Shown one piece after another: positions 44,274-51,974 of a DNA stretch of 62,368 nt (its first letter is position 1; each line of letters starts with the position of its first letter). The notes beneath the pieces were generated by a model. It did not search any database. It was given only the letters and a program-made list of their open reading frames with translations, and was not told where the DNA came from. The DNA is from Spirochaetia bacterium. GTDB lineage: Bacteria; Spirochaetota; Spirochaetia; CADAEX01. Location of the stretch: assembly GCA_024402405.1 (NCBI GenBank), contig JAKSTW010000005.1:1-62368 (forward strand). The letters are read 5' to 3'. Position numbers and translations under genes: made by a program.

Positions 44274-45803
44274 ATGGCAGAAGATGAAAAACAGATTCAG
44301 GGTAAACCGGAGAAGATGACAGATCTTGAGAAGAAGAGAAACAGACATCCGGTGATTTATATTCTTTCAGTTATTCTCCTTATAGTTATTGCAGTTACTT
44401 TTGTAGGTGCTCCTGTTATTGATGATGCTGTCACCAAAGGTGCCAATGCGATTTCTTTCGGAAAATACGGGGATAAAGATATAGAATTTGCCCAGGGAAA
44501 CTTCTTTTCCAGACAGAGAGAGATCATAGGACAGCAGATCAACCATGACCAGAATGGAAATTCCCAGAACTGGAAGTGGGAAGCTTACCAGGTTTGGCGC
44601 GGAGCTTTTGAGCGGACTGTAGTTCATACAGGTATGCTCAGTGAGTGCGAGACCAATAAGACATTTATTACTGATGACCAGCTCAATAAGGTTATCATTG
44701 AGGGAGGTCCTTTCACAGTCAACGGTGAGTTCGATGTTGATGCTTATGAAGAGACACCTTCCTATAAGAAACAGGAGATCCGCAGAGACTTCAGGGAGAA
44801 CACACTGAAGGAATATTACCTGACAGATTATATCTACGGCAACAAGACATCTGATCAGGAATCTGACATGATCATGGATATCCTGAAGAATCAGAGAACT
44901 TTCCAGCTGGTCTTCTTCCCGTTTGACAGAATTTCTGATGATGAGGTCAAGGCTTACGGAGAGAAGAATAAGAATCTTTTCAGAAAGGTCGGACTGGCAA
45001 AGATCACACTGGATTCTGAATCAGATGCCAAGGCTGTGCTGAAGCAGCTCAAGGATGATCCTAATGCTTTCAGTGATATTGCTAAGAATCAGTCAAAAGA
45101 TGTTTATGCTGACAATGGCGGTGATATGGGAATGATTTATTACTATTCCCTTAAGGATGAGTTCCAGGATGACGCCCAGCTGAATAATGTGTTCGGCCTG
45201 GCAAAAGATGGAATTTCCGGTATCGTGAAGTCAGGTGATTCATTCTTGATTTATAAGTGCACAGCTCCTGCAGTTGATGCCAACCTTGATTCAGTTGATG
45301 CTGTCACAACCATTAAAAGTTATATGAACAGATTTGAGAGAGGCATAATGGAAGACAAGGCTATGAAGGTGGCTGAGGATTTCAGAGTCAATGCTGCAAA
45401 AGATGGAATCTATCAGGCTGCATCACTGGCTGGTGTATCTGTTTATGAGACCGAGCCTTTTGGCATCAACTATGGCGGTTTCAACTATTTCAGCCAGATC
45501 AGACTGGTTCAGGGAGATCTGGATATCAGATCAGCCCAGTATAACAAGGACTTCTTCATCCAGGCTTTCTCTGTGAACAAAGATGAATATACAAAACCTG
45601 TCATTCTTGACAGAGGTGTTGTTGTTCTGAAGTATATTGATGAGAAAGTTCCGGAGGACGACCTTCTGGCTACTTTCGGACTCTATTATCCACAGATCCA
45701 GTCACAGTATGCACAGAATGATATAGCTGTTCATTTCCTTAAATCTGACAAGCTGAAGGATAATTTCGTAAAGACATTCGATAAATATTTCAAGTTTGAA
45801 TGA
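44274..45803 (+). CDS. Membrane-anchored SurA/PpiD-like peptidyl-prolyl isomerase or foldase
   Basis: A 509-aa protein with a short cytoplasmic tail, one membrane segment (about 27-49) and a large extracytoplasmic part. The N-terminal chaperone region (about 60-200) resembles SurA/PpiD. A parvulin-like domain follows (about 215-325: FRKVGLAKITLDSE, NGGDMGMIYYYSLKDEF), but the canonical parvulin motif is degenerate, so it may act as a chaperone only. It probably helps outer-membrane or secreted proteins to fold. It has its own promoter, a TAGGA ribosome site and a strong terminator. Confidence 0.82.
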   Translation: MAEDEKQIQGKPEKMTDLEKKRNRHPVIYILSVILLIVIAVTFVGAPVIDDAVTKGANAISFGKYGDKDIEFAQGNFFSRQREIIGQQINHDQNGNSQNWKWEAYQVWRGAFERTVVHTGMLSECETNKTFITDDQLNKVIIEGGPFTVNGEFDVDAYEETPSYKKQEIRRDFRENTLKEYYLTDYIYGNKTSDQESDMIMDILKNQRTFQLVFFPFDRISDDEVKAYGEKNKNLFRKVGLAKITLDSESDAKAVLKQLKDDPNAFSDIAKNQSKDVYADNGGDMGMIYYYSLKDEFQDDAQLNNVFGLAKDGISGIVKSGDSFLIYKCTAPAVDANLDSVDAVTTIKSYMNRFERGIMEDKAMKVAEDFRVNAAKDGIYQAASLAGVSVYETEPFGINYGGFNYFSQIRLVQGDLDIRSAQYNKDFFIQAFSVNKDEYTKPVILDRGVVVLKYIDEKVPEDDLLATFGLYYPQIQSQYAQNDIAVHFLKSDKLKDNFVKTFDKYFKFE

Positions 45804-45828
45804 GACTTGCGAGAGAATGAATGATATG

Positions 45829-45860
45829 AATGCCATCCGTCAGAGGGTGGCATTTTTTTT
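45829..45860 (+). terminator. Rho-independent terminator after the foldase gene
   Basis: A 10-bp stem (45829-45838 with 45845-45854) and a run of eight T. It also overlaps the 3' end of the convergent trpR-like gene. Confidence 0.93.
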
Positions 45861-46169
45861 ATAAAGTTCGATCATCCTTCTGAATGCTGAATTTTCTTTT
45901 TTGTATTCTTTTGAGCCTCTGGTGATCTTGCACAGGCTCATTTCCAGATTTTCTGCTATTTTTCTCTGGCTGATTCCCTGATCCAGCATTCTCACTACTG
46001 TCCACCTGTCTGAGATTTCTTTTGCCTCATGTTTGGACAATAGCTCCAGCAGAAAATTTTTTATGAGTTCCTTATCATCCGTTGCTGCCAGGATGTATGA
46101 AAGTTCTTCCCATGACTGTTCTATTATCTTTTCCCGTTCTGTCATGTCGGCCTCATTTGAAAATTGCAT
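45840..46169 (-). CDS. trpR: TrpR-family transcription repressor
   Basis: A 109-aa helical DNA-binding protein. The helix-turn-helix is in ISQRKIAENLEMSLCKITRGS, the classic TrpR motif (split here: ISQRKIAENLEM then SLCKITRGSKEYKK). DRWTVVRMLDQG precedes it. TrpR binds tryptophan and represses trp genes. No trp gene is nearby. It overlaps the DHH gene by 17 bases. ATG 46169 has GGAGAAA upstream; ATG 46145 is possible. Confidence 0.85.
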   Translation of the reverse strand: MQFSNEADMTEREKIIEQSWEELSYILAATDDKELIKNFLLELLSKHEAKEISDRWTVVRMLDQGISQRKIAENLEMSLCKITRGSKEYKKENSAFRRMIELYKKNATL

Positions 46170-47112
46170 GAAATTTCTCCACCAGCTGATTTCTTATTTC
46201 TTCTATTGTTCCGTCTGCCTTGAATCCGGCTGCTTTTTTATGACCGCCGCCGTTGAATTCGCCTGCCAGTTTGCCCAGGTCTATATCTTCTTCTCTGGTG
46301 CGCAGCCCCACAGTCACGGACCCGTTGTCTTCTTTTATGTTGGCAACTGCCTTCACATTTTCTGTTCCCAGCAACAGCATATAAATTGTGTCTATGTCTC
46401 TTGCCTGAGGGGAGACTGCAATATAATCTTCCATTGTCTCGTAGGTGATGAGAAGTTTGCCGTCAAAATATGGAGTGACTCTGCCAAGGGATTTTGCCAT
46501 CTGATATCTGGAGTCCAGAGTCCTGTTGCCATTGATGTCAAAATATATTTTATTTGGTGATGCCCCTGCCTGTGTGAGTCTGGCCGCTGTCTCAAATGCC
46601 CTGTATCCTCCGGATGTCAGATGTCTGAAAAATCCAGTGTCGGTGCACAGCCCCAGCATGAGGAGCTCGGCCTCTTCTTTTGTGGGCTTTTCGCCCAGCT
46701 CATCAATGAGCTGCAATATAAGCATGGTATTGGAAGATGCATCCGGATCCACATATCTGAGGTCTCCGAAATCAGTGCCAGAAGAATGGTGGTCTATTAT
46801 TATTGTCTTATATCCTGTTATGGAATCTGCGAATATTCCCGTCCTGTCAGGAGTGGAACAGTCCACGATTATGGCTGTGGCATCATTTTTAGGAACATCG
46901 AACGGTACAAATTCAGAATGGAATAAAGGTTCAAATCTCTTTATCTCCACACGGTCAAATTTACCCTGTGAGAAAAGGCGCACATTTTTTCCTATTCTTT
47001 TCAGAAAAAGTCCAAGTCCCAGCTGGCTTCCTATGCAGTCACCGTCAGGATCCATATGTCCGAAGATATAAAAATTTTTGTTCTTCTTTATCTGATCTGC
47101 TATATCCTTCAT
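46153..47112 (-). CDS. DHH/DHHA1 phosphoesterase (NrnA-like)
   Basis: A 319-aa cytoplasmic manganese-dependent hydrolase. The DHH domain has GHMDPDGDCIGS, VDCSTPDR and IIDHHSSG. The DHHA1 domain carries GGGHKKAAGF near the C-terminus. Relatives degrade very short RNAs (nano-RNase) and pAp. It is the third gene of the gltA operon, 11 bases after the M24 gene. Confidence 0.9.
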   Translation of the reverse strand: MKDIADQIKKNKNFYIFGHMDPDGDCIGSQLGLGLFLKRIGKNVRLFSQGKFDRVEIKRFEPLFHSEFVPFDVPKNDATAIIVDCSTPDRTGIFADSITGYKTIIIDHHSSGTDFGDLRYVDPDASSNTMLILQLIDELGEKPTKEEAELLMLGLCTDTGFFRHLTSGGYRAFETAARLTQAGASPNKIYFDINGNRTLDSRYQMAKSLGRVTPYFDGKLLITYETMEDYIAVSPQARDIDTIYMLLLGTENVKAVANIKEDNGSVTVGLRTREEDIDLGKLAGEFNGGGHKKAAGFKADGTIEEIRNQLVEKFHAIFK

Positions 47113-47123
47113 TTTCTTTCCTG

Positions 47124-48290
47124 TTAAAATCTGAAAGTCATAAGTTCCTGCTGTGGAATTCCGCCGGAAATTATTGCCCTGTTGTTTCTGATATACACAT
47201 CAATCTCGCTGCGCATACCGAATCTGTCAGTATAAAGCCCGGGCTCAACGGAAAAACATGACCCTTCACACAGAAATCTGGTGTCTGGAAATTCCCTGCT
47301 GTCCAGATTCACTCCGTTGCCATGTACTTCTGTGTCTATACTGTGTCCTGTCCTGTGCTTTATATAACTGCCATATCCTGCTGCCATGAGTATTTCTCTT
47401 GCTGCAAGATCACATTCTGCACCTGTTATTTTTTCTCCGGATGCCAATGCTCTGGAAACAGTTCTGACCACATTATCTCTGGCTGACCTGACAGTATTGA
47501 AAAAATCAGTGTATTCTGCAGGGGGATTCGGTCCTGTATATCCCAGCCAGGATATATCTCCGAAAACATCATCATCTGCCTGTCCTTTTGCCCAGATGTC
47601 AAACTGTATGATCTCACCCGGCAGGATCTGTTTTCCTGCTCTCTCCACAAAATAGTGAGGATTGCCTGAATTTATCCCTGCTGCCACAACAGGCATGTCT
47701 TCTGATATCAGTTTTCTTTTATTGTATTCCTGAAGTATGAAATCTCTTATTTCTCCCTCGAAGACTGCAGCGCCTGCCTGAAATCTTGTCTCTATTTTTT
47801 CCCAGCTGAGCCGTATTATGTCATACAGGTGTCTCGCTGCCTGCTCATGTGACTGTATCTGGCTGTCAGAAAGAGTTCCCAGGACCTGCTGTATCAATGA
47901 TGATGCAGGTACCAGTTTTATTCCTGCTTCTGTCAGCCTTGTGGCTGTACCATAGTCCAGGTATGAGAAATTTGGAAGCACCGGATCAAACTGGGCTGCC
48001 AGTGTTGTGCCTGAGAAAGAATGGAGAATGGCTGTGAGCTCGTCGTATGAGGAGTAGATGATAAGTTTTCCCGGAAGAGTGCTCAGGTTGTCCTTTTCTA
48101 TTGAATGGCATATTCTGATATTCTCACCGTTTTTAATGCAGATGTAATACCATGGACGTGTGTTTATCTGACTGGCCGGAATATCCAGAAGTCTCAGGGC
48201 TATGGGATCTCTTTTTCTGAAACTGCAGAAGAGCCAGCCCCGGACATCTGAATTTTTCAATGCATCATTTATCTTCCCTAAATAATTCAT
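47124..48290 (-). CDS. M24-family metallopeptidase (Xaa-Pro type)
   Basis: A 388-aa peptidase with a creatinase-like N-terminal domain (1-155) and a pita-bread catalytic domain. Metal ligands appear as FDIWAKG and VFGDIS (two Asp), HRTGHSIDTEVHGNG (His), SVEPGLY and RSEIDV (two Glu). Substrates are usually peptides with proline at the second position. It is coupled to gltA by an ATGA overlap. Confidence 0.88.
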   Translation of the reverse strand: MNYLGKINDALKNSDVRGWLFCSFRKRDPIALRLLDIPASQINTRPWYYICIKNGENIRICHSIEKDNLSTLPGKLIIYSSYDELTAILHSFSGTTLAAQFDPVLPNFSYLDYGTATRLTEAGIKLVPASSLIQQVLGTLSDSQIQSHEQAARHLYDIIRLSWEKIETRFQAGAAVFEGEIRDFILQEYNKRKLISEDMPVVAAGINSGNPHYFVERAGKQILPGEIIQFDIWAKGQADDDVFGDISWLGYTGPNPPAEYTDFFNTVRSARDNVVRTVSRALASGEKITGAECDLAAREILMAAGYGSYIKHRTGHSIDTEVHGNGVNLDSREFPDTRFLCEGSCFSVEPGLYTDRFGMRSEIDVYIRNNRAIISGGIPQQELMTFRF

Positions 48291-49636
48291 TTTCTGTCTT
48301 TTATGGATATATAAGGGGTTTTTTCCGATACTACTCTGTATGCCGGTCTTATAAGCTTACCGCCGCTGACCAGCTCCTCGATCCTGTGGGCTGACCATCC
48401 TGCCACGCGGGCCAGCGCAAAGATAGGTGTGTACAATGTGGTAGGTATATTCAGCATTCTGTATACGAAACCTGAATAGAAATCGACATTCACACAAAGT
48501 ACTCTGTCAGAGTTCCTTTCCTGGTTGAATGCCACACCTGCAAGTCTCTCCACATTTTCAAACAGATTCAGTTCCTTTGTGAACCCTTTCTCTGATGCCA
48601 GACTTCGGGCTGTCTCTTTGAGCAGAATCGCTCTAGGATCTGACTTTGTATATATTGCATGTCCATAACCGTATATGAGACCGGCTTTGTCGAAAACTTC
48701 CTTTCTTAGGATTTTCTTCAGGTATGTCACTATCTCATCATCATCGTTCCAGTCATGGACATTTTCCATTATATTCTCCATCATCTGGACTACCTTGATG
48801 TTTGCACCGCCGTGTTTCGGTCCCTTCATTGAGCAGAGAGCCGCGGCAATGGCCGAATAAGTGTCTGTATATGCTGATGTTACCACGTGGTTTGTGAAAG
48901 TAGAGTTGTTACCGCCTCCGTGCTCTGCATGAAGTATGAGGGCGATGTCCAGAACTGTGGCTTCCAGCTCTGTGTATTTCTTGTCCGGTCTGATCATCCT
49001 CAGAAAGTTTGCGGCAGTTCCGATCTTAGGTGCCGGATTATGTATGAAAAGGCTTTTTCCCTCGTGGTAGTGAGCCTTGGCCTCATATCCGTGGGCGATC
49101 ATGGTAGGGAATCTGGCGATCAGGATGATGCACTGTCGGAGCACATTCTCTATGGAGACATCATCTGCATTGGAATCATAGGAGTAGGATGCCAGGACGC
49201 TTCTGGCCAGTTTGTTCATGACATCGTTGCTCGGTGCCTTCATTATCATGTCTTCTGTGAATCCAGGCGGCAGATTTCTGTATGAGTCCAGCAGATCATT
49301 GAATTCATCCAGTTCTGTGCTGGAAGGAAATTCTCCGAACAGCAGGAAGTAGACGGTCTCCTCAAAACCATGCCGTTTCTCACGAAGCACGTTGTTTACT
49401 ATATCATTAATGAGAACACCTCTGTATGTGAGTCTTCCCTCATCAGGAATAAGGGTACCTTCATCAAAAATGTAACCATGGGCATCACCAATCTGGGACA
49501 GTCCTACTACAACACCTGAGCCGTCGCTGTTGCGCAGACCTCTTTTGGTATTGTACTTGGCATAAAGGGCAGGGTTGATGGTGTTGTTCAGTACAGCAGT
49601 TCCTTTCATCCTGCTGACATATTTCTCAATGTCCAT
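48287..49636 (-). CDS. gltA: Citrate synthase
   Basis: Condenses acetyl-CoA and oxaloacetate to citrate. A 449-aa full-length enzyme. The three catalytic residues are intact: first His in GPKHGGAN, second His in YGYGHAIYT and Asp in CVNVDFYSG. It is of the longer type with an N-terminal extension (DGSGVVVGLSQIGDAHG). The ribosome site is GGGGGA. This normal enzyme shares a 230-base intergenic region with the divergent citrate-synthase-fold operon described below. Confidence 0.95.
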   Translation of the reverse strand: MDIEKYVSRMKGTAVLNNTINPALYAKYNTKRGLRNSDGSGVVVGLSQIGDAHGYIFDEGTLIPDEGRLTYRGVLINDIVNNVLREKRHGFEETVYFLLFGEFPSSTELDEFNDLLDSYRNLPPGFTEDMIMKAPSNDVMNKLARSVLASYSYDSNADDVSIENVLRQCIILIARFPTMIAHGYEAKAHYHEGKSLFIHNPAPKIGTAANFLRMIRPDKKYTELEATVLDIALILHAEHGGGNNSTFTNHVVTSAYTDTYSAIAAALCSMKGPKHGGANIKVVQMMENIMENVHDWNDDDEIVTYLKKILRKEVFDKAGLIYGYGHAIYTKSDPRAILLKETARSLASEKGFTKELNLFENVERLAGVAFNQERNSDRVLCVNVDFYSGFVYRMLNIPTTLYTPIFALARVAGWSAHRIEELVSGGKLIRPAYRVVSEKTPYISIKDRK

Positions 49637-49670
49637 TGTTTTTCCCCCGTAATATTATTATATTTATATT

Positions 49671-49699
49671 ATTATAAATATAAATTTATTCAGATACAA
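49671..49699 (-). promoter_or_regulatory. Promoter of the gltA operon
   Basis: On the minus strand TTGTAT (49699-49694), 17 bases, TATAAT (49676-49671). The leader is AT-rich with short palindromes. Confidence 0.7.
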
Positions 49700-49776
49700 G
49701 CCTTGCTGAGCTTGGAATCATAAATATATTTATGATGTGATAACCGCAAGTTATTGAAATAATGAGTTTAAATAAC

Positions 49777-49805
49777 TTGACCTGTTTTTTATTATCAAGT
49801 AAACT
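49777..49805 (+). promoter_or_regulatory. Promoter of the citrate-synthase-fold/aldehyde dehydrogenase operon
   Basis: TTGACC (49777-49782), 17 bases, TAAACT (49800-49805), overlapped by the ACTTGA/TCAAGT repeat. Confidence 0.65.
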
Positions 49806-49866
49806 CTATGGCAAAGTAATAATATTTGCCGTAAAGGTGAATTATAATCATTAGGAGGAGTAAAGT

Positions 49867-50763
49867 ATGGATCGTAAACCATTGATCCAGAGAAAGACTG
49901 GTATTTCTTACAAAACAGAAGAAAAAACAGTTTTGCGTGGCTATAACGTATGCGAACTCGCAGACGCTGGTTACACATTTATCGATGGACTGTATATTCT
50001 TTTTCAGGGAAGAATTCCTGCAGAAAATGAAAGAGCAATGCTTGACTACGAAGTTGCAGAGTTCCTTGAGCACTCAATGTCACCTTCAGCAGCAGCTGCT
50101 ATTGGAGTAATTAACGGACACCCAATGCTGCCAGCAGCAGTAGGTGCTTCTATCGCTACATTCGGTGGAGCACACGGACCTGGAGCTCAGCATGGATACA
50201 TGATGAAAAAATACCTGGACAGAGCTGTTCTCGAGCACAAGACAGTAGAAGAAGTTGCTGTTGAGTGTGTTGATGAATACATGGACAGCGGTAGAGCAGT
50301 TATGGGTATGGGTCAGCCACAGCACCTTGATGGCGATCCAAGAGCTGAACCTACACACCTGAAGCAGGAAGAAATCGGTGTAGTCGGCGTTTACCTGAAG
50401 TTCCAGAGAGCTCTTGAGAAGAGATTCTATGCAAGAAGATTTGCTGAAGGCAGATCATATGTTGCAGTTAACATGGTTGGAGCTGGTAACACAGCACTTT
50501 CCGATATGGGATTCTCACCTAACGCAGCATGGACAATCGGTTGTGTAACAAGAGGTTACAGCTGTTCTTGCCACGCACTCTACACACTGAAGAAAGGTAG
50601 AGCTTGGGGTGCTTCCAGAAACGAACCTATGGTACAGATGCTTGACCTTTCTATGATCAAGTACATCGGACCAGATGACAGAGAGGTTCCACCACAGAGC
50701 GAAAGAGAAGCTTATGCATTGAACGAACTTAAGACAGGAGAATTTAAGAAATGGGTGATCTGA
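49867..50763 (+). CDS. Citrate-synthase-fold protein, citryl-CoA-lyase-like, subunit 1
   Basis: A 298-aa protein of the citrate synthase/citryl-CoA lyase superfamily. It lacks the N-terminal part of true citrate synthase, as citryl-CoA lyases do. The first catalytic His is kept (His103 in GGAHGPG). The second is Gln150 in GMGQPQH, where the family has GxGH. The catalytic Asp is Val204 in VNMVGAG, where the family has NVDGA. The CoA-site DPRAEP is kept. A strong AGGAGGA precedes the ATG, and codon choice is narrow, so expression should be high. It overlaps subunit 2 by 13 bases. Relatives split or join CoA thioesters; with two of three catalytic residues gone the reaction must differ or need the partner. 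Confidence 0.82.
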   Translation: MDRKPLIQRKTGISYKTEEKTVLRGYNVCELADAGYTFIDGLYILFQGRIPAENERAMLDYEVAEFLEHSMSPSAAAAIGVINGHPMLPAAVGASIATFGGAHGPGAQHGYMMKKYLDRAVLEHKTVEEVAVECVDEYMDSGRAVMGMGQPQHLDGDPRAEPTHLKQEEIGVVGVYLKFQRALEKRFYARRFAEGRSYVAVNMVGAGNTALSDMGFSPNAAWTIGCVTRGYSCSCHALYTLKKGRAWGASRNEPMVQMLDLSMIKYIGPDDREVPPQSEREAYALNELKTGEFKKWVI

Positions 50764-51869
50764 CAAACGTTGCTGTCAACAGAATGACAGGTAAAGTATG
50801 TGATGAAAGAATTGCTACAATGAAGCATTCTAAGAGAAAACCAATCGGAAACCTTGCAAATCCTAATTTGCTTTTCGATTATACAAACAGAGAGGTTGGC
50901 ACACTTCCTGATGATAACAGAGCTCATTTCAAATGGGTTTCAGAAGTTGCTTACAAAAACATCCACAGAATCGTAACCAGAGGTTACGATACAACAGAGC
51001 TTGTTGAAGCAGGCTATGGTGTTTGTGATGTTCTCTTCATTGACTTCCAGGCTAGAATCCCACTGGTTGAGGAAAGAAAAGTTCTCGACTACTGCCTCCT
51101 CGTTGGTCTTGAAGATGGTCTTTCAAACCCAGCTCTTATCGCAAGATTGGTAGCTAGAGGAAAATCATATCTTACACAGGCTGCAGGTGCTTCTGTATTT
51201 GCATTCGGTGAAGCTTATGGTGCATTCAAGAACTTCGGATATATGCTCGAGAAATATTACAACAAGATTGCAGAAGAAGGCCTCTCAATGGCTGATGCAG
51301 CTGCTCTCTGTGCAAAAGAGTGCTATGCTGAAGATCATTTCGGAATCAACGAAAACTATGTTAAGGATCCTACACCTAAACACCTTCTCGCTTATGCTGA
51401 AAAGACACTTGCTGGAAAGAAAGAGCTGAAATATGTTCCATTCCTGAAGGAAGTTGTTAAGGCTGCACAGGCTCAGATCGGATATGTTGAGGCAGACGTC
51501 ATGGCTGCTATCACAGCTGCTCTTATGGACTGCGAGTTCACACCAGACGCTGTATGGTGTATGCTTGGTGTAACAAGAGCTTTCTCTGCTGGTGCTCATG
51601 TATGTGAGGAAATCGAAAGAGAATGCGAGAGAGACGGATTCGATGCTTACGGTTCAACTCTCACACCAAAAGAATGGTACGATGGTCCAGCTGACAAACC
51701 AGTTCCTCCTATCACAGAGAGAGGAAACTTCAAGGGTGGTCAGGCTCAGACACCAGATGAATGGAAGGCTCTTTGGAACAAGAAAGCTAAAGAACTCTCT
51801 GGTTCTGGTTTCGCTATCGACTTCGTTCTTGATGATGCAAGAAAAGTTGTACACGGAAAGAAGAAATAA
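50751..51869 (+). CDS. Citrate-synthase-fold protein, subunit 2, no canonical catalytic residues
   Basis: A 372-aa homologue of subunit 1 with about 75 extra N-terminal residues and a lengthened C-terminus. Aligned segments are RGYDTTELVEAGYGVCDVLF against RGYNVCELADAGYTFIDGLY, and TPDAVWCMLGVTRAFSAGAH against SPNAAWTIGCVTRGYSCSCH. At the three catalytic places it has Tyr156 (GEAYG), a non-His residue, and Met251 (EADVMAA). It therefore looks like the non-catalytic or differently catalytic half of a hetero-oligomer. The start overlaps the end of subunit 1, so the two are made together in equal amounts. Three hairpins follow its stop. Confidence 0.78.
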   Translation: MGDLTNVAVNRMTGKVCDERIATMKHSKRKPIGNLANPNLLFDYTNREVGTLPDDNRAHFKWVSEVAYKNIHRIVTRGYDTTELVEAGYGVCDVLFIDFQARIPLVEERKVLDYCLLVGLEDGLSNPALIARLVARGKSYLTQAAGASVFAFGEAYGAFKNFGYMLEKYYNKIAEEGLSMADAAALCAKECYAEDHFGINENYVKDPTPKHLLAYAEKTLAGKKELKYVPFLKEVVKAAQAQIGYVEADVMAAITAALMDCEFTPDAVWCMLGVTRAFSAGAHVCEEIERECERDGFDAYGSTLTPKEWYDGPADKPVPPITERGNFKGGQAQTPDEWKALWNKKAKELSGSGFAIDFVLDDARKVVHGKKK

Positions 51870-51874
51870 TTTTG

Positions 51875-51949
51875 CAGGCTTAGCAGCCTGATTTGTCTAA
51901 AAATACACCCCTGTCTTTGGCAGGGGTATCTTCACATTTAGGATGTGAA
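51875..51949 (+). other. Three tandem hairpins between subunit 2 and the aldehyde dehydrogenase gene
   Basis: CAGGCT-TAGC-AGCCTG (51875-51890), ACCCCTG with CAGGGGT (51907-51927) and TTCACAT with ATGTGAA (51931-51949). None is followed by a clear T-run on the plus strand, so they are more likely mRNA processing or stability elements than terminators. Confidence 0.75.
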
Positions 51950-51974
51950 AAAAATCTAAAAAGAGGTGATTGAT

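Larger units (their letters stand above)
49637..49866. other. Divergent intergenic region between gltA and the citrate-synthase-fold operon
   Basis: This 230-base region holds two outward promoters and no open frame of note. It also has inverted repeats: CAAGC/GCTTG (49698-49715), ACTTGA/TCAAGT (49775-49800), and GGCAAA/TTTGCC (49810-49830) just after the expected start of the rightward transcript. AGGAGGA at 49853 is the ribosome site of the first rightward gene. Confidence 0.7.

Noticed and set aside
49650-49690. AT-rich palindromic stretch as a replication origin
   Set aside because: It is short, lies between divergent promoters, and there are no DnaA-box clusters or dnaA/dnaN genes.
51875-51949. 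Hairpins read as a terminator before the dehydrogenase gene
   Set aside because: None has a T-run on the plus strand, and no promoter is seen before 51975, so the gene must be cotranscribed.
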